A stretch of 5,239 bases of DNA from Desulfobulbaceae bacterium (GCA_030627725.1 DAOVSZ010000229.1:1-5239), one strand, 5' to 3'; shown: positions 1 through 5,006, counted from the stretch's first letter. Notes: a model not told the origin generated them from the sequence alone. Made by a program: numbers and translations.

Positions 1-63
1 TTGATGCAGCTGTCTTACAACAATTGCAAATCCAGCTCACCGTATGTCCCGGACAAGTTGAGA

Positions 64-127
64 GGGAGCTTTATGTAGACTCACGCTCCTCTCCACCACC
101 AACATAAGCTAAACAAAGACCTGACCC
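64..127 (+). repeat. Dispersed ~63-bp repeat, copy A (left of hipBA)
   Basis: This stretch aligns by hand with 2027-2088: about 47 of 62 aligned positions are identical with one 2-base gap. It includes the shared blocks GGGAGCT, TCCTC, CCAACAT, AAACAAAGAC and GACCC in the same order and orientation. It lies just beyond the 3' end of hipA, while copy B lies beyond the 5' end of hipB. The GGGTCAGGT core seen on the complementary strand resembles sequences I associate with proteobacterial dispersed repeats near IS200-like transposases, but that is recollection, not a match I can verify. No transposase is present in the window. Confidence 0.65.
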
Positions 128-142
128 CCTCTGTTCGGAGGG
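127..142 (-). terminator. Possible hairpin terminator after hipA (weak)
   Basis: CCCTC (127-131) pairs with GAGGG (138-142) around a short loop, only a few bases beyond the hipA stop codon (145-147). On the minus strand no clean T-run follows directly (the next bases are GGTCAGGTCTTTG), so an intrinsic terminator is only weakly supported. It may be just a small hairpin at the repeat edge. Confidence 0.25.
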
Positions 143-144
143 TT

Positions 145-1452
145 TCATGCGAATTCCTTCAGCCTCAGCGTGTGTTGGATCTTGTCCCGCTGTCCCGAAA
201 CAACCCCTGCTTCCTCGGCATAGTCCCGCCATCGTGACACCACATTGCGGACCTCCCGGATAATGGTCTCGGCCCGCCCCCTTTTCATGGAAGCCGCTCT
301 GGCGCAGGCCCTGAAATCCTCAAGGGTGAAATTGTCACTCTTGCCGTTTAAGGTCATCTGGTGACTGGATGTCCATTTGCCGGTGGGCTGGAAACTGTAG
401 ATCATATCAAAGGCCGGTGCGAGGGACCATTTTCCGGCCTTGTCCATCAAGAAGGCGATATTCTTGACATGGTCATCCTGGTTGCGGGCGATGATGTTGA
501 ACACCATTCTGCGGAACTGCTCCTCGACCGCATTCATCGGCAAACCCAGTTGCCGGATGACAAGCAGCGCCTGTTCATAGCCATAGGCCCCGGCCATGTT
601 GTAGTCAAAATGCGCCAGACCGCCGAGGGACTGCATGTGCAGTTTTCCGCCGCCGACAGATCGATCGAAGCGCCGGGTCATGAAGTGGCATCGTCCGTTT
701 TCCTCAAGAAGCCGGCACTCGTTCATGGTGATGCCGGCATCGACGGCCATTTTGTAATAAGCATATTCGATGACGCCGTACCCCTTGGGGTCCTCAAGTT
801 CCTTGTCCTTGTTGCCTGAGACCCCGTCGAATTTGAGCAACCAGTGTTCAAAGCCGGGATCGGCCTTCACCTGCCCGGAGCGGACTTCGCTGGTCGCGTT
901 GTTCCAGGCAACGACCGCCTTGGCACGCGCCCCCCCTGCCGAGGTGCCGACTCGCAGGATATCCCGCAACGCGTCTTTTCTGCTATCATTGCCGAAGAAA
1001 GCCCTCAGGTCGTTACGGTGGATCAGGATTTCGGAGGCAAGTTCGACCAGTTTGTCAATCCGGATATGGGTCGCCTTCCGTGCGACCGGTCCCTTGGCCG
1101 GGGCATACTCCAGGGCGCCCATGCCGCGCGTTCCCATAGAGCACAGGCGCTCCACGGCATTGAATGATTCGGCGCTCCGGCCCTGAGAGGCCAGCCAGGC
1201 ATTGATCACCGCGTTGCCGAACCGATCCGGCAACGAATCCGCCAGCAGGCCGGGCAGCCCATAAAAGGTCTGCCGTGCCAGCGCGGGAAAAGAATACAGC
1301 CGATTGGAGAGCGGCATGGTCAGAGGCGCTATCTCAATCCCGCTCCGGACAAACGCCGGGTCGTACTGGAAGGTGGCCGCATCGGAGTTGTCATCCAGAG
1401 AAACCGCGCCGATAGTCCGGGCCCAGAGTTTGACGGCGGCAACCGTGCTCAT
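145..1452 (-). CDS. hipA: HipA-family serine/threonine kinase toxin
   Basis: The 435-residue product has the length expected of HipA (E. coli HipA is about 440). HipA kinases of type II toxin-antitoxin modules phosphorylate a cytosolic target, glutamyl-tRNA synthetase in the E. coli case, and so induce growth arrest or persistence. The N-terminal HipA_N-like part covers roughly residues 5-115 and the kinase core roughly 150-390. Visible motifs are the Gly-rich GTSAGGARAKA (169-179), where Ser171 aligns with the autophosphorylated Ser150 of E. coli HipA; the ATP-lysine motif LLKFD (205-209, Lys207); RRFDR (260-264); the catalytic loop NQDDHVKN (324-331, with Asp326 and Asn331); and LAPAFD (344-349) with the metal-binding Asp349. 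All key kinase residues are present, so the enzyme should be active. It starts with ATG inside the end of the antitoxin gene (4-base overlap), implying translational coupling. The target in this organism is unknown. Confidence 0.95.
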   Translation of the reverse strand: MSTVAAVKLWARTIGAVSLDDNSDAATFQYDPAFVRSGIEIAPLTMPLSNRLYSFPALARQTFYGLPGLLADSLPDRFGNAVINAWLASQGRSAESFNAVERLCSMGTRGMGALEYAPAKGPVARKATHIRIDKLVELASEILIHRNDLRAFFGNDSRKDALRDILRVGTSAGGARAKAVVAWNNATSEVRSGQVKADPGFEHWLLKFDGVSGNKDKELEDPKGYGVIEYAYYKMAVDAGITMNECRLLEENGRCHFMTRRFDRSVGGGKLHMQSLGGLAHFDYNMAGAYGYEQALLVIRQLGLPMNAVEEQFRRMVFNIIARNQDDHVKNIAFLMDKAGKWSLAPAFDMIYSFQPTGKWTSSHQMTLNGKSDNFTLEDFRACARAASMKRGRAETIIREVRNVVSRWRDYAEEAGVVSGQRDKIQHTLRLKEFA

Positions 1453-1799
1453 GACTCGTCACCCCAGGACCAGGTGGCGCCGGCCTGTTCCTTGCCTTTT
1501 TTCGACGATGCCCGCTGCCGCTCCTTACCCCGCAATTTTAAAAGATCCAGAGGCCGTGGACCGCTTGCAGGTATCAAGGAATCGAGGTTATCCAACAGAC
1601 CCAGAATCCGGAAGATGCGAATCAAGGTCGATGTCTGGGTCGATTCCCCAGCCTCGACCCGTTCCACGGTGCGCTTGGAAACCCCGGCCCGTTCAGCCAG
1701 TTCCGCCTGGGTCAATTCCAGCTCCAGCCGACGCCGGGCCAGGCGCCGGCCGATTTCTTTGAGAATGGCCTCGTCGCTCATCAACGCTTCAACAACCAT
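1449..1799 (-). CDS. hipB: HipB-like XRE-family antitoxin and autorepressor
   Basis: The 116-residue protein has an N-terminal Cro/C1-type helix-turn-helix (residues about 14-70, containing LTQAELAERAGVSKRTVERV) and a basic, probably flexible C-terminal tail ending WSWGDES. HipB proteins neutralise HipA by direct binding and repress their own operon as dimers. The tail with Trp110 and Trp112 may contact HipA, as the C-terminal Trp of E. coli HipB does; this is inference by analogy. The ATG at 1797-1799 is preceded by AGGAG (complement of 1806-1810) six bases away, which settles the start over the internal Met7. The stop overlaps the hipA start as ATGA, typical of antitoxin-first TA operons. 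The protein is longer than E. coli HipB (88 residues), mainly in the tail. Confidence 0.92.
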   Translation of the reverse strand: MVVEALMSDEAILKEIGRRLARRRLELELTQAELAERAGVSKRTVERVEAGESTQTSTLIRIFRILGLLDNLDSLIPASGPRPLDLLKLRGKERQRASSKKGKEQAGATWSWGDES

Positions 1800-1805
1800 T
1801 GTCGT

Positions 1806-1810
1806 CTCCT
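1806..1810 (-). promoter_or_regulatory. Ribosome binding site of hipB
   Basis: CTCCT on the + strand reads AGGAG on the minus strand, six bases before the ATG at 1799. It fixes the longer start against the internal Met7. Confidence 0.75.
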
Positions 1811-1831
1811 TTGACGAATTATTTCCTAAAG

Positions 1832-1862
1832 AATATACTAACTCGAAATAAATTACGAGTTA
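1832..1862 (-). promoter_or_regulatory. Putative hipBA operator and promoter
   Basis: TAACTCG (1839-1845) and CGAGTTA (1856-1862) form a perfect 7-bp inverted repeat with a 10-base AT spacer, about 40-60 bases upstream of the hipB start. A minus-strand TATATT (complement of 1832-1837) could be the -10 element, which would place transcription start near 1825. No convincing -35 at 17-bp spacing was found. A dyad overlapping the promoter is the arrangement expected for HipB autorepression. The dyad is seen directly; its binding by HipB is inferred. Confidence 0.5.
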
Positions 1863-2007
1863 AAAAAATATTTTAACATAAATAAATCGCCAAGTTGGTC
1901 GACTATGTTTAATTATGGACACTTATTTCGTCAATTTTGACGGCTAAAGTCGTTGCCGTACAGGCCAGACGTCTGATTACCGATGTTATTCAGGGAAAGT
2001 TACATAA
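1863..2007. other. AT-rich intergenic stretch upstream of hipBA
   Basis: No gene is supported. Two short palindromes are visible: CGTCAA-TT-TTGACG (1929-1942) and CAGACGTCTG (1966-1975). A + strand frame without stops runs from about 1912 to 2067 and would encode a stretch including AVQARRLITDVIQGK. It has no convincing start, and I do not recognise it; it may be a decayed gene end leading into repeat copy B. Confidence 0.35.
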
Positions 2008-2016
2008 GGGTCAGGT
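2008..2016. repeat. 9-bp inverted partner of 119-127
   Basis: GGGTCAGGT here is the exact reverse complement of ACCTGACCC at 119-127, at the opposite end of the hipBA segment. The match stops at 9 bp and no target-site duplication is visible. The TGA stop of the small Cys-rich gene lies within it (complement of 2011-2013). Confidence 0.4.
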
Positions 2017-2253
2017 GGGAGATATAGGGAGCTCTATTGACACGCGATCCTCCTCAACGCCAACATGAATCAAACAAAGACGCGACCCTTTTTTCTTACC
2101 CAGGTGCCGGCATTGACTCCGGCACCGATTACACCGGTCATTACTGCACCACTGGCAGGAAAAACAGTCCGGGCAGGGATGCTTGTGCTTATCGCCGTCC
2201 ATCTCCGGCACATAAATTTTGCCGCTTCCATCCGGCAGGTCAACAAAAGGCAT
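2011..2253 (-). CDS. Small Cys-rich, probably metal-binding protein
   Basis: The product is 80 residues from the ATG at 2251-2253. That start is chosen because GGAGG precedes it by six bases; a longer frame to 2358 only adds a low-complexity Arg/Leu-rich leader translated from a GC-rich insert. The protein begins MPFVDLPDGSGKIYVPE and carries seven clustered cysteines (Cys27, 30, 33, 36, 41, 44, 48) as CxxCxxCxxC-x4-CxxC-x3-C after a His/Lys stretch, followed by a basic segment. Such spacing suits an Fe-S or zinc site, but I cannot name the family or function. I recall similar MPFVD...CPDCFSCQ proteins in anaerobic delta-proteobacteria as uncharacterised. From about residue 56 (GSRLCLIHVGVEEDR) the coding sequence is repeat copy B, so the C-terminus was probably altered by the repeat and the native stop lost. 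Confidence 0.7.
   Translation of the reverse strand: MPFVDLPDGSGKIYVPEMDGDKHKHPCPDCFSCQWCSNDRCNRCRSQCRHLGKKKGSRLCLIHVGVEEDRVSIELPISPT
2027..2088 (+). repeat. Dispersed ~63-bp repeat, copy B (right of hipBA)
   Basis: This is the second copy of the repeat at 64-127, in direct orientation, with identical blocks GGGAGCT, TCCTC, CCAACAT, AAACAAAGAC and GACCC. On the minus strand it encodes the C-terminal ~25 residues of the Cys-rich protein. In the same frame copy A would read GSGLCLAYVGG, similar to GSRLCLIHVGV here. That could reflect protein-level homology or merely the shared DNA. Confidence 0.65.
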
Positions 2254-2257
2254 ATTG

Positions 2258-2262
2258 TGCCT
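2258..2262 (-). promoter_or_regulatory. Ribosome binding site of the Cys-rich gene
   Basis: The minus strand reads GAGAGGAGG followed by CACAAT and ATG, an almost ideal Shine-Dalgarno at good spacing. It decides the start at 2253 over the upstream ATG at 2358. Confidence 0.7.
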
Positions 2263-2275
2263 CCTCTCTATACAG

Positions 2276-2385
2276 AGCGACATAAGTTCGAGGCGCCCGG
2301 GGGGGGCGCAGGCAAGGAGTCGAGCGAGGAGCAGGCGCCGTAGCGAGCGACGCGGCATGGCGTGATGGATTGGTCTTATGTCGCT
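2276..2385. repeat. 11-bp inverted repeat bounding a GC-rich core
   Basis: AGCGACATAAG (2276-2286) and CTTATGTCGCT (2375-2385) are perfect inverted copies separated by 88 bases. The core is strikingly GC-rich compared with its flanks, includes eight consecutive G (2299-2306), two GGCGCC sites (2292-2297, 2334-2339) and purine-rich GAGCGAGG-like runs. It could be a small non-autonomous element or a long hairpin in the leader of the Cys-rich gene. No target-site duplication is evident immediately outside the arms. Confidence 0.5.
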
Positions 2386-2473
2386 ATATGGAGATGACGC
2401 TATCAGGGTTTAATGTTTTATGTCCTGACAACGACTACCTCAACAGAGAAACTATTCATGTTCCGTAAACCTG
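2386..2473. other. Intergenic stretch without recognisable features
   Basis: I see no gene or clear regulatory signal in these bases. They separate the GC-rich inverted-repeat segment from the hairpin-dense region. Confidence 0.4.
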
Positions 2474-2686
2474 TCAATAATGATAACCTCGCAGGTAAGT
2501 GAACTTGTGAGATTCTGAAAAGTCGAAATCGCTGAATTCGTCTTCAATGATTTCAATCACGGGCAAAAGGCCCTCCGCTTGCAGCGGGATTGTTTGACTA
2601 AGCGTTTCAAAATACGAAACGCAAGTCTTACGAACAGGATAGAGACGGTTAACGCGTCCGTCTCGTGCTTTTTGCGAGACCGACAA
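2474..2686 (-). other. Doubtful 70-codon ORF, unrecognised
   Basis: An open frame downstream of the YkgJ-type gene begins only with TTG (2684-2686), has no Shine-Dalgarno and no internal ATG. A stop lies three codons upstream. The predicted product contains an acidic, aromatic C-terminal part (around IIEDEFSDFDF) and is not recognised. The same DNA is packed with inverted repeats, so it may be a non-coding structured region or a gene remnant instead of a real gene. Confidence 0.2.
2561..2682 (-). other. Hairpin-dense region, possible structured RNA
   Basis: Five stems can be read in about 120 bases: GGGC/GCCC (2561-2564 with 2570-2573); CCGC/GCGG (2575-2578 with 2584-2587); GCGTTTC/GAAACGC (2602-2608 with 2616-2622) extended by GACT/AGTC (2596-2599 with 2624-2627); GAGACGG/CCGTCTC (2642-2648 with 2658-2664); and GTCTCG/CGAGAC (2660-2665 with 2675-2680). 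The last two share bases 2660-2664 and so exclude each other. The region lies immediately 3' of the YkgJ-type gene. Pairing is seen directly; an RNA function is speculation. Confidence 0.3.
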
Positions 2687-2704
2687 TAATGACTATCGGT
2701 AAAG

Positions 2705-3289
2705 CTATTTTGCAAAACGATTAATAATAATTTCGTGTTTCTTGCCGAATTTTTTTATACTACTGGGATCAAAACCTCCGGCACTGTATGTATTTCTAAA
2801 TTTCTCGTTTTGAAGAAGTTTCAGAATAAAACTGTGATGACCGGAATAACCGGTATCGTCAAGTTTCTGGATGTCTCTTACAACCTTTCTGGCAAGAGAA
2901 ACCGCCTGTTTGTGAACCAATGGCCCGCCCTGATCACATTTTCTCAAGGAATAGAGCTGCCTACAGCTGAAAGGCCTTACATGGTAGACTCGGCATGCTC
3001 CTTGCTCATCAAGAAAGGGACAGGCTGATTTTTTCCCCTTCCGCCGCAAATTTCTGTCTCGTTCGAGCCCTTGGCTTATTTCCTTTGCTTCGCTTTCAGG
3101 CATGGACTCCAACCTTTCGAGCAAAATAATCCCTTCAACGGTGACGATATCAATTTTTCCCATGACCGAACAACAGGAGGAGCATCCTCGGCCGCAGACC
3201 GCCTGTTCTTTAAATTGACCGGCCTCCGATTCATATCTCTGATAAATACCCTGAAGAGTTTCCTGCATTTTTTTAAAATCAAGTGACAT
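2705..3289 (-). CDS. YkgJ-family cysteine cluster protein
   Basis: The product is 194 residues from the ATG at 3287-3289. A GTG two codons further upstream (3293-3295) is an alternative; the SD-like GGCGG is better spaced for the ATG. The cysteine pattern matches the YkgJ/UPF0153 (CxxCxxCC-type zinc/iron-chelating) family: CGRGCSSCC (Cys32, 36, 39, 40), then CPFLDEQGACRVYHVRPFSC with Cys90, 99 and 109, and Cys118. The RPFSCR segment is the family's typical C-terminal signature. No signal peptide or membrane segment is seen, so it is cytosolic. The biochemical role is not established for the family; metal or cluster binding is the usual assumption. It lies 75 bases downstream of the sigma-54 activator on the same strand with no strong terminator between, suggesting co-transcription and a possible link to the cytochrome or the redox-sensing regulator. 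Confidence 0.85.
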   Translation of the reverse strand: MSLDFKKMQETLQGIYQRYESEAGQFKEQAVCGRGCSSCCSVMGKIDIVTVEGIILLERLESMPESEAKEISQGLERDRNLRRKGKKSACPFLDEQGACRVYHVRPFSCRQLYSLRKCDQGGPLVHKQAVSLARKVVRDIQKLDDTGYSGHHSFILKLLQNEKFRNTYSAGGFDPSSIKKFGKKHEIIINRFAK

Positions 3290-3364
3290 GATCACGAACC
3301 GCCGTCCCCAAAATGAATCAAGTCTTTGCTTGACTCACCTTACTTTGTTTTACCAATTTCCCCT
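3290..3364. other. Short gap between activator and YkgJ-type gene
   Basis: These 75 bases contain one weak 5-bp hairpin, TCAAG/CTTGA (3318-3322 with 3329-3333). On the minus strand it is followed by TTCATTTT, too AT-rich and short to be a convincing terminator. No promoter is evident, which favours read-through from the activator gene into the YkgJ-type gene. Confidence 0.4.
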
Positions 3365-4738
3365 TCATCCCTCCCTTCCGATCCCGTATTTCTTCATCCG
3401 TTTCCATACCGTCACCCGACTCACCCCAAGCATTTTGGCCGCCTTTGACTGGTTGCCGCCGCATGCCTTTAAGGCATTGATGAGCGCCTGACGGCTTGTC
3501 TCTTCATTTTCTCTTCTCAGCCCCGGCATATCCAATGGAACAGAAGGAAAGGCAGTCTGCAGGGTTGACGGAAGATACTGCACGGTTATCTGCCCTCCAG
3601 GACAGAGGACAAAGGCATATTCAATGACATTGATGAGTTCGCGGACATTTCCCGGCCAGGAATAGTGTATCAGTATATCAAGGGCCTCTCTGCTAATGCC
3701 GGCAATCTGTTTTTCCGTTTTTTTTCTGTTCCTTTTTATAAAGGTCTCTACCAAAAGCGGGATGTCCTCTTGTCTTTCTCTCAAAGGAGGCAGGGGGATG
3801 GGAATCACACCGATCCTGTAATACAGATCCTCACGAAAAAGATTTTCATGGATCCGCTGCTGCAAATCCTTATGTGTGGCGGCAATGATCCTGACATCTA
3901 TCTTTATCGGCCTATGGTCACCCACCCGCTCGATTTCCTTTTCCTGAAGCACTCGCAAAAGCTTGGTTTGTGTTGTCAGAGGCAGGTCGCCGATTTCATC
4001 CAGAAAGATGCTGCCGCCATGGGCCGCCTCAAACCGCCCGATCCTTTTATATTCAGCCCCTGTAAAAGCTCCTTTGACGTGACCGAACAACTCGCTCTCA
4101 AGAAGATTCTCGCTTAACGCCGCACAGTTTACCTTAATAAAGGGACCGCTACTTCGAGGGCTCAGCTGGTGGACCGCATTAGCAATGAGTTCCTTGCCGG
4201 TCCCGGATTCACCATAAATGACAAGAGAGGCCTCGGATTTCGCGGCGCTTGCAACAAGGTCAAAGACCTGCCGCATACCGTGTGAACCGCCGATAATGCC
4301 ATGAAAGCCCTCATCATGATGAAGCTGCTTGCGGAGGTTGTCAATAACCTGCTCACTGGCCACAACGCGGCTCAGATCGGTGAGGCTTTCCACACCGCCA
4401 ACGACCTCTCCATTTTTATTACGGATAACTGCCGCATTTTTTAACAGATGCAACGGACTGCCGTCTTTTTTACGAAATATGCACTCACCGCTGCGCACCC
4501 GTTCCTCTTTAAACAATGCGCAATATTTATCAAGTCCATTTGCCCGCTCTGTAAAACAGCAGTCGCATTGCAGCACCTCACAGGTCTTGCCCTGTAATTC
4601 CTCCATGGAATAGCCAAAAAGGTTTTCAAAAGCCTTGTTGATAAAAAGAATCCTGCCGTCCCTATCAACAAGCATCAACCCTTCCTGCATGGTGTCAATG
4701 ACCGTCTTCCAGAATTGTTTATCTTTGTTTTCAAACAT
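3365..4738 (-). CDS. PAS-domain sigma-54-dependent activator (Fis-type)
   Basis: This is a complete bacterial enhancer-binding protein of 457 residues from the ATG at 4736-4738. A TTG three codons upstream (4745-4747, giving 460) is possible; neither has a clear Shine-Dalgarno. Residues below follow the 460 form. An N-terminal PAS domain (about 12-125) holds six cysteines (56, 61, 63, 64, 76, 89), suggesting redox, metal or cluster sensing. The AAA+ core has Walker A GESGTGKE (179-186), the sigma-54-contacting GAFTGA (226-231), Walker B GGSIFLDE (244-251), the arginine-finger region FREDLYYRI (304-312) and sensor II WPGNVREL (364-371). A Fis-type helix-turn-helix lies at about 430-456. There is no receiver domain, so it responds directly to a signal and not to a partner kinase. 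It is divergent from the cytochrome gene, whose upstream region has a sigma-54 promoter; that gene is its likely target. Confidence 0.95.
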   Translation of the reverse strand: MFENKDKQFWKTVIDTMQEGLMLVDRDGRILFINKAFENLFGYSMEELQGKTCEVLQCDCCFTERANGLDKYCALFKEERVRSGECIFRKKDGSPLHLLKNAAVIRNKNGEVVGGVESLTDLSRVVASEQVIDNLRKQLHHDEGFHGIIGGSHGMRQVFDLVASAAKSEASLVIYGESGTGKELIANAVHQLSPRSSGPFIKVNCAALSENLLESELFGHVKGAFTGAEYKRIGRFEAAHGGSIFLDEIGDLPLTTQTKLLRVLQEKEIERVGDHRPIKIDVRIIAATHKDLQQRIHENLFREDLYYRIGVIPIPLPPLRERQEDIPLLVETFIKRNRKKTEKQIAGISREALDILIHYSWPGNVRELINVIEYAFVLCPGGQITVQYLPSTLQTAFPSVPLDMPGLRRENEETSRQALINALKACGGNQSKAAKMLGVSRVTVWKRMKKYGIGREG

Positions 4739-4742
4739 TTTA

Positions 4743-4766
4743 TTCAAGGTTCAAAAGGTTCAAGGG
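4743..4766. repeat. Three short TTCAAGG-like direct repeats
   Basis: TTCAAGG (4743-4749), TTCAAAAGG (4750-4758) and TTCAAGGG (4759-4766) follow one another directly upstream of the activator's ATG. They occupy the place where a Shine-Dalgarno would be expected, and on the minus strand they supply none. Function unknown; a binding site or a translational control element are both possible. Confidence 0.4.
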
Positions 4767-4792
4767 CCGTGGAACTGCTCTTATTCATTAAG

Positions 4793-4851
4793 ACTGTTAA
4801 CAGGTTAACAACTGCTTAACACTTTGTAAACACAATTGGTTAACAGTTAAT
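4793..4851. promoter_or_regulatory. GTTAAC-like site array, putative enhancer (UAS)
   Basis: Six related hexamers start at 4796 (GTTAAC), 4804 (GTTAAC), 4815 (CTTAAC), 4826 (GTAAAC), 4839 (GTTAAC) and 4846 (GTTAAT). The 4804, 4815 and 4826 copies are spaced exactly 11 bp. The first is the centre of the palindrome CTGTTAACAG (4794-4803), and ACTGTTAAC (4793-4801) is an exact 9-bp inverted match to GTTAACAGT (4839-4847). The array lies about 105-160 bp upstream of the predicted sigma-54 start, the usual distance for enhancer-binding proteins. It also overlaps the likely promoter region of the divergent activator gene, so autoregulation is plausible. The sites are seen; binding is inferred. Confidence 0.6.
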
Positions 4852-4930
4852 ACAGCAAGGAAACACAGACAGAATATTTTTTTCTGTAAAAATAAGCAGT
4901 TATTCCTGTTTTCCGGCAAAAAGCGCCTTT

Positions 4931-4946
4931 TGGCATATGAATTGCT
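4931..4946 (+). promoter_or_regulatory. Sigma-54 (-24/-12) promoter of the cytochrome gene
   Basis: TGGCATATGAATTGCT matches the sigma-54 consensus (TGGCAC-N5-TTGCW) with the invariant GG (4932-4933) and GC (4944-4945) exactly 10 bases apart. Transcription would start near 4957, leaving a leader of about 63 bases before the GTG start. The divergent gene encodes the kind of activator such a promoter requires. Confidence 0.8.
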
Positions 4947-4969
4947 CATATAGGTTCCTGACACATTTG

Positions 4970-4985
4970 CCGCTCATCAAAGCGG
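4970..4985 (+). other. Small leader hairpin before the cytochrome gene
   Basis: CCGCT (4970-4974) pairs with AGCGG (4981-4985) around a six-base loop in the predicted 5' leader. A T-run (4993-5000) starts several bases after the stem, too far for a canonical intrinsic terminator. It could be a weak stabilising or attenuating stem. Confidence 0.25.
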
Positions 4986-5006
4986 GAAGACTATTTTTTT
5001 ACCTCG

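Larger units (their letters stand above)
1..144. other. Intergenic region downstream of hipA
   Basis: No gene is supported here. The stretch contains one copy of a dispersed repeat (64-127) and a small hairpin (127-142) beside the hipA stop codon. A + strand open frame entering from the left edge ends at about 105 with a tail reading DSRSSPPPT. The corresponding frame in the second repeat copy ends DTRSSSTPT, so this may be the end of a decayed coding sequence or simply the repeat read in frame. The remaining bases show nothing recognisable. Confidence 0.5.

Noticed and set aside
361..1186. Long + strand open frames opposite hipA
   Set aside because: They are antisense shadows of a GC-rich gene with intact HipA kinase motifs on the minus strand; no family resemblance or start signals were seen.
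119..2016. The hipBA segment as a complete insertion sequence
   Set aside because: There is no transposase, the inverted termini are only 9 bp, and no target-site duplication is visible.
2254..2358. N-terminal extension of the Cys-rich gene to an ATG at 2358
   Set aside because: The extra 35 residues are a low-complexity Arg/Leu translation of the GC-rich inverted-repeat segment, while the internal ATG at 2253 has an excellent ribosome binding site.
2561..2682. CRISPR array or integron attC site
   Set aside because: The inverted repeats differ in sequence and spacing, with no repeated unit, and no GTTRRRY/RYYYAAC attC pair was found.
3665..4117. + strand open frame opposite the sigma-54 activator
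   Set aside because: It is antisense to the AAA+ core, whose motifs are all intact on the minus strand.
4970..5000. Intrinsic terminator or riboswitch in the cytochrome leader
   Set aside because: The stem is only 5 bp and the T-run begins well after it; the ~63-base leader is too short for a known riboswitch architecture that I can recognise.
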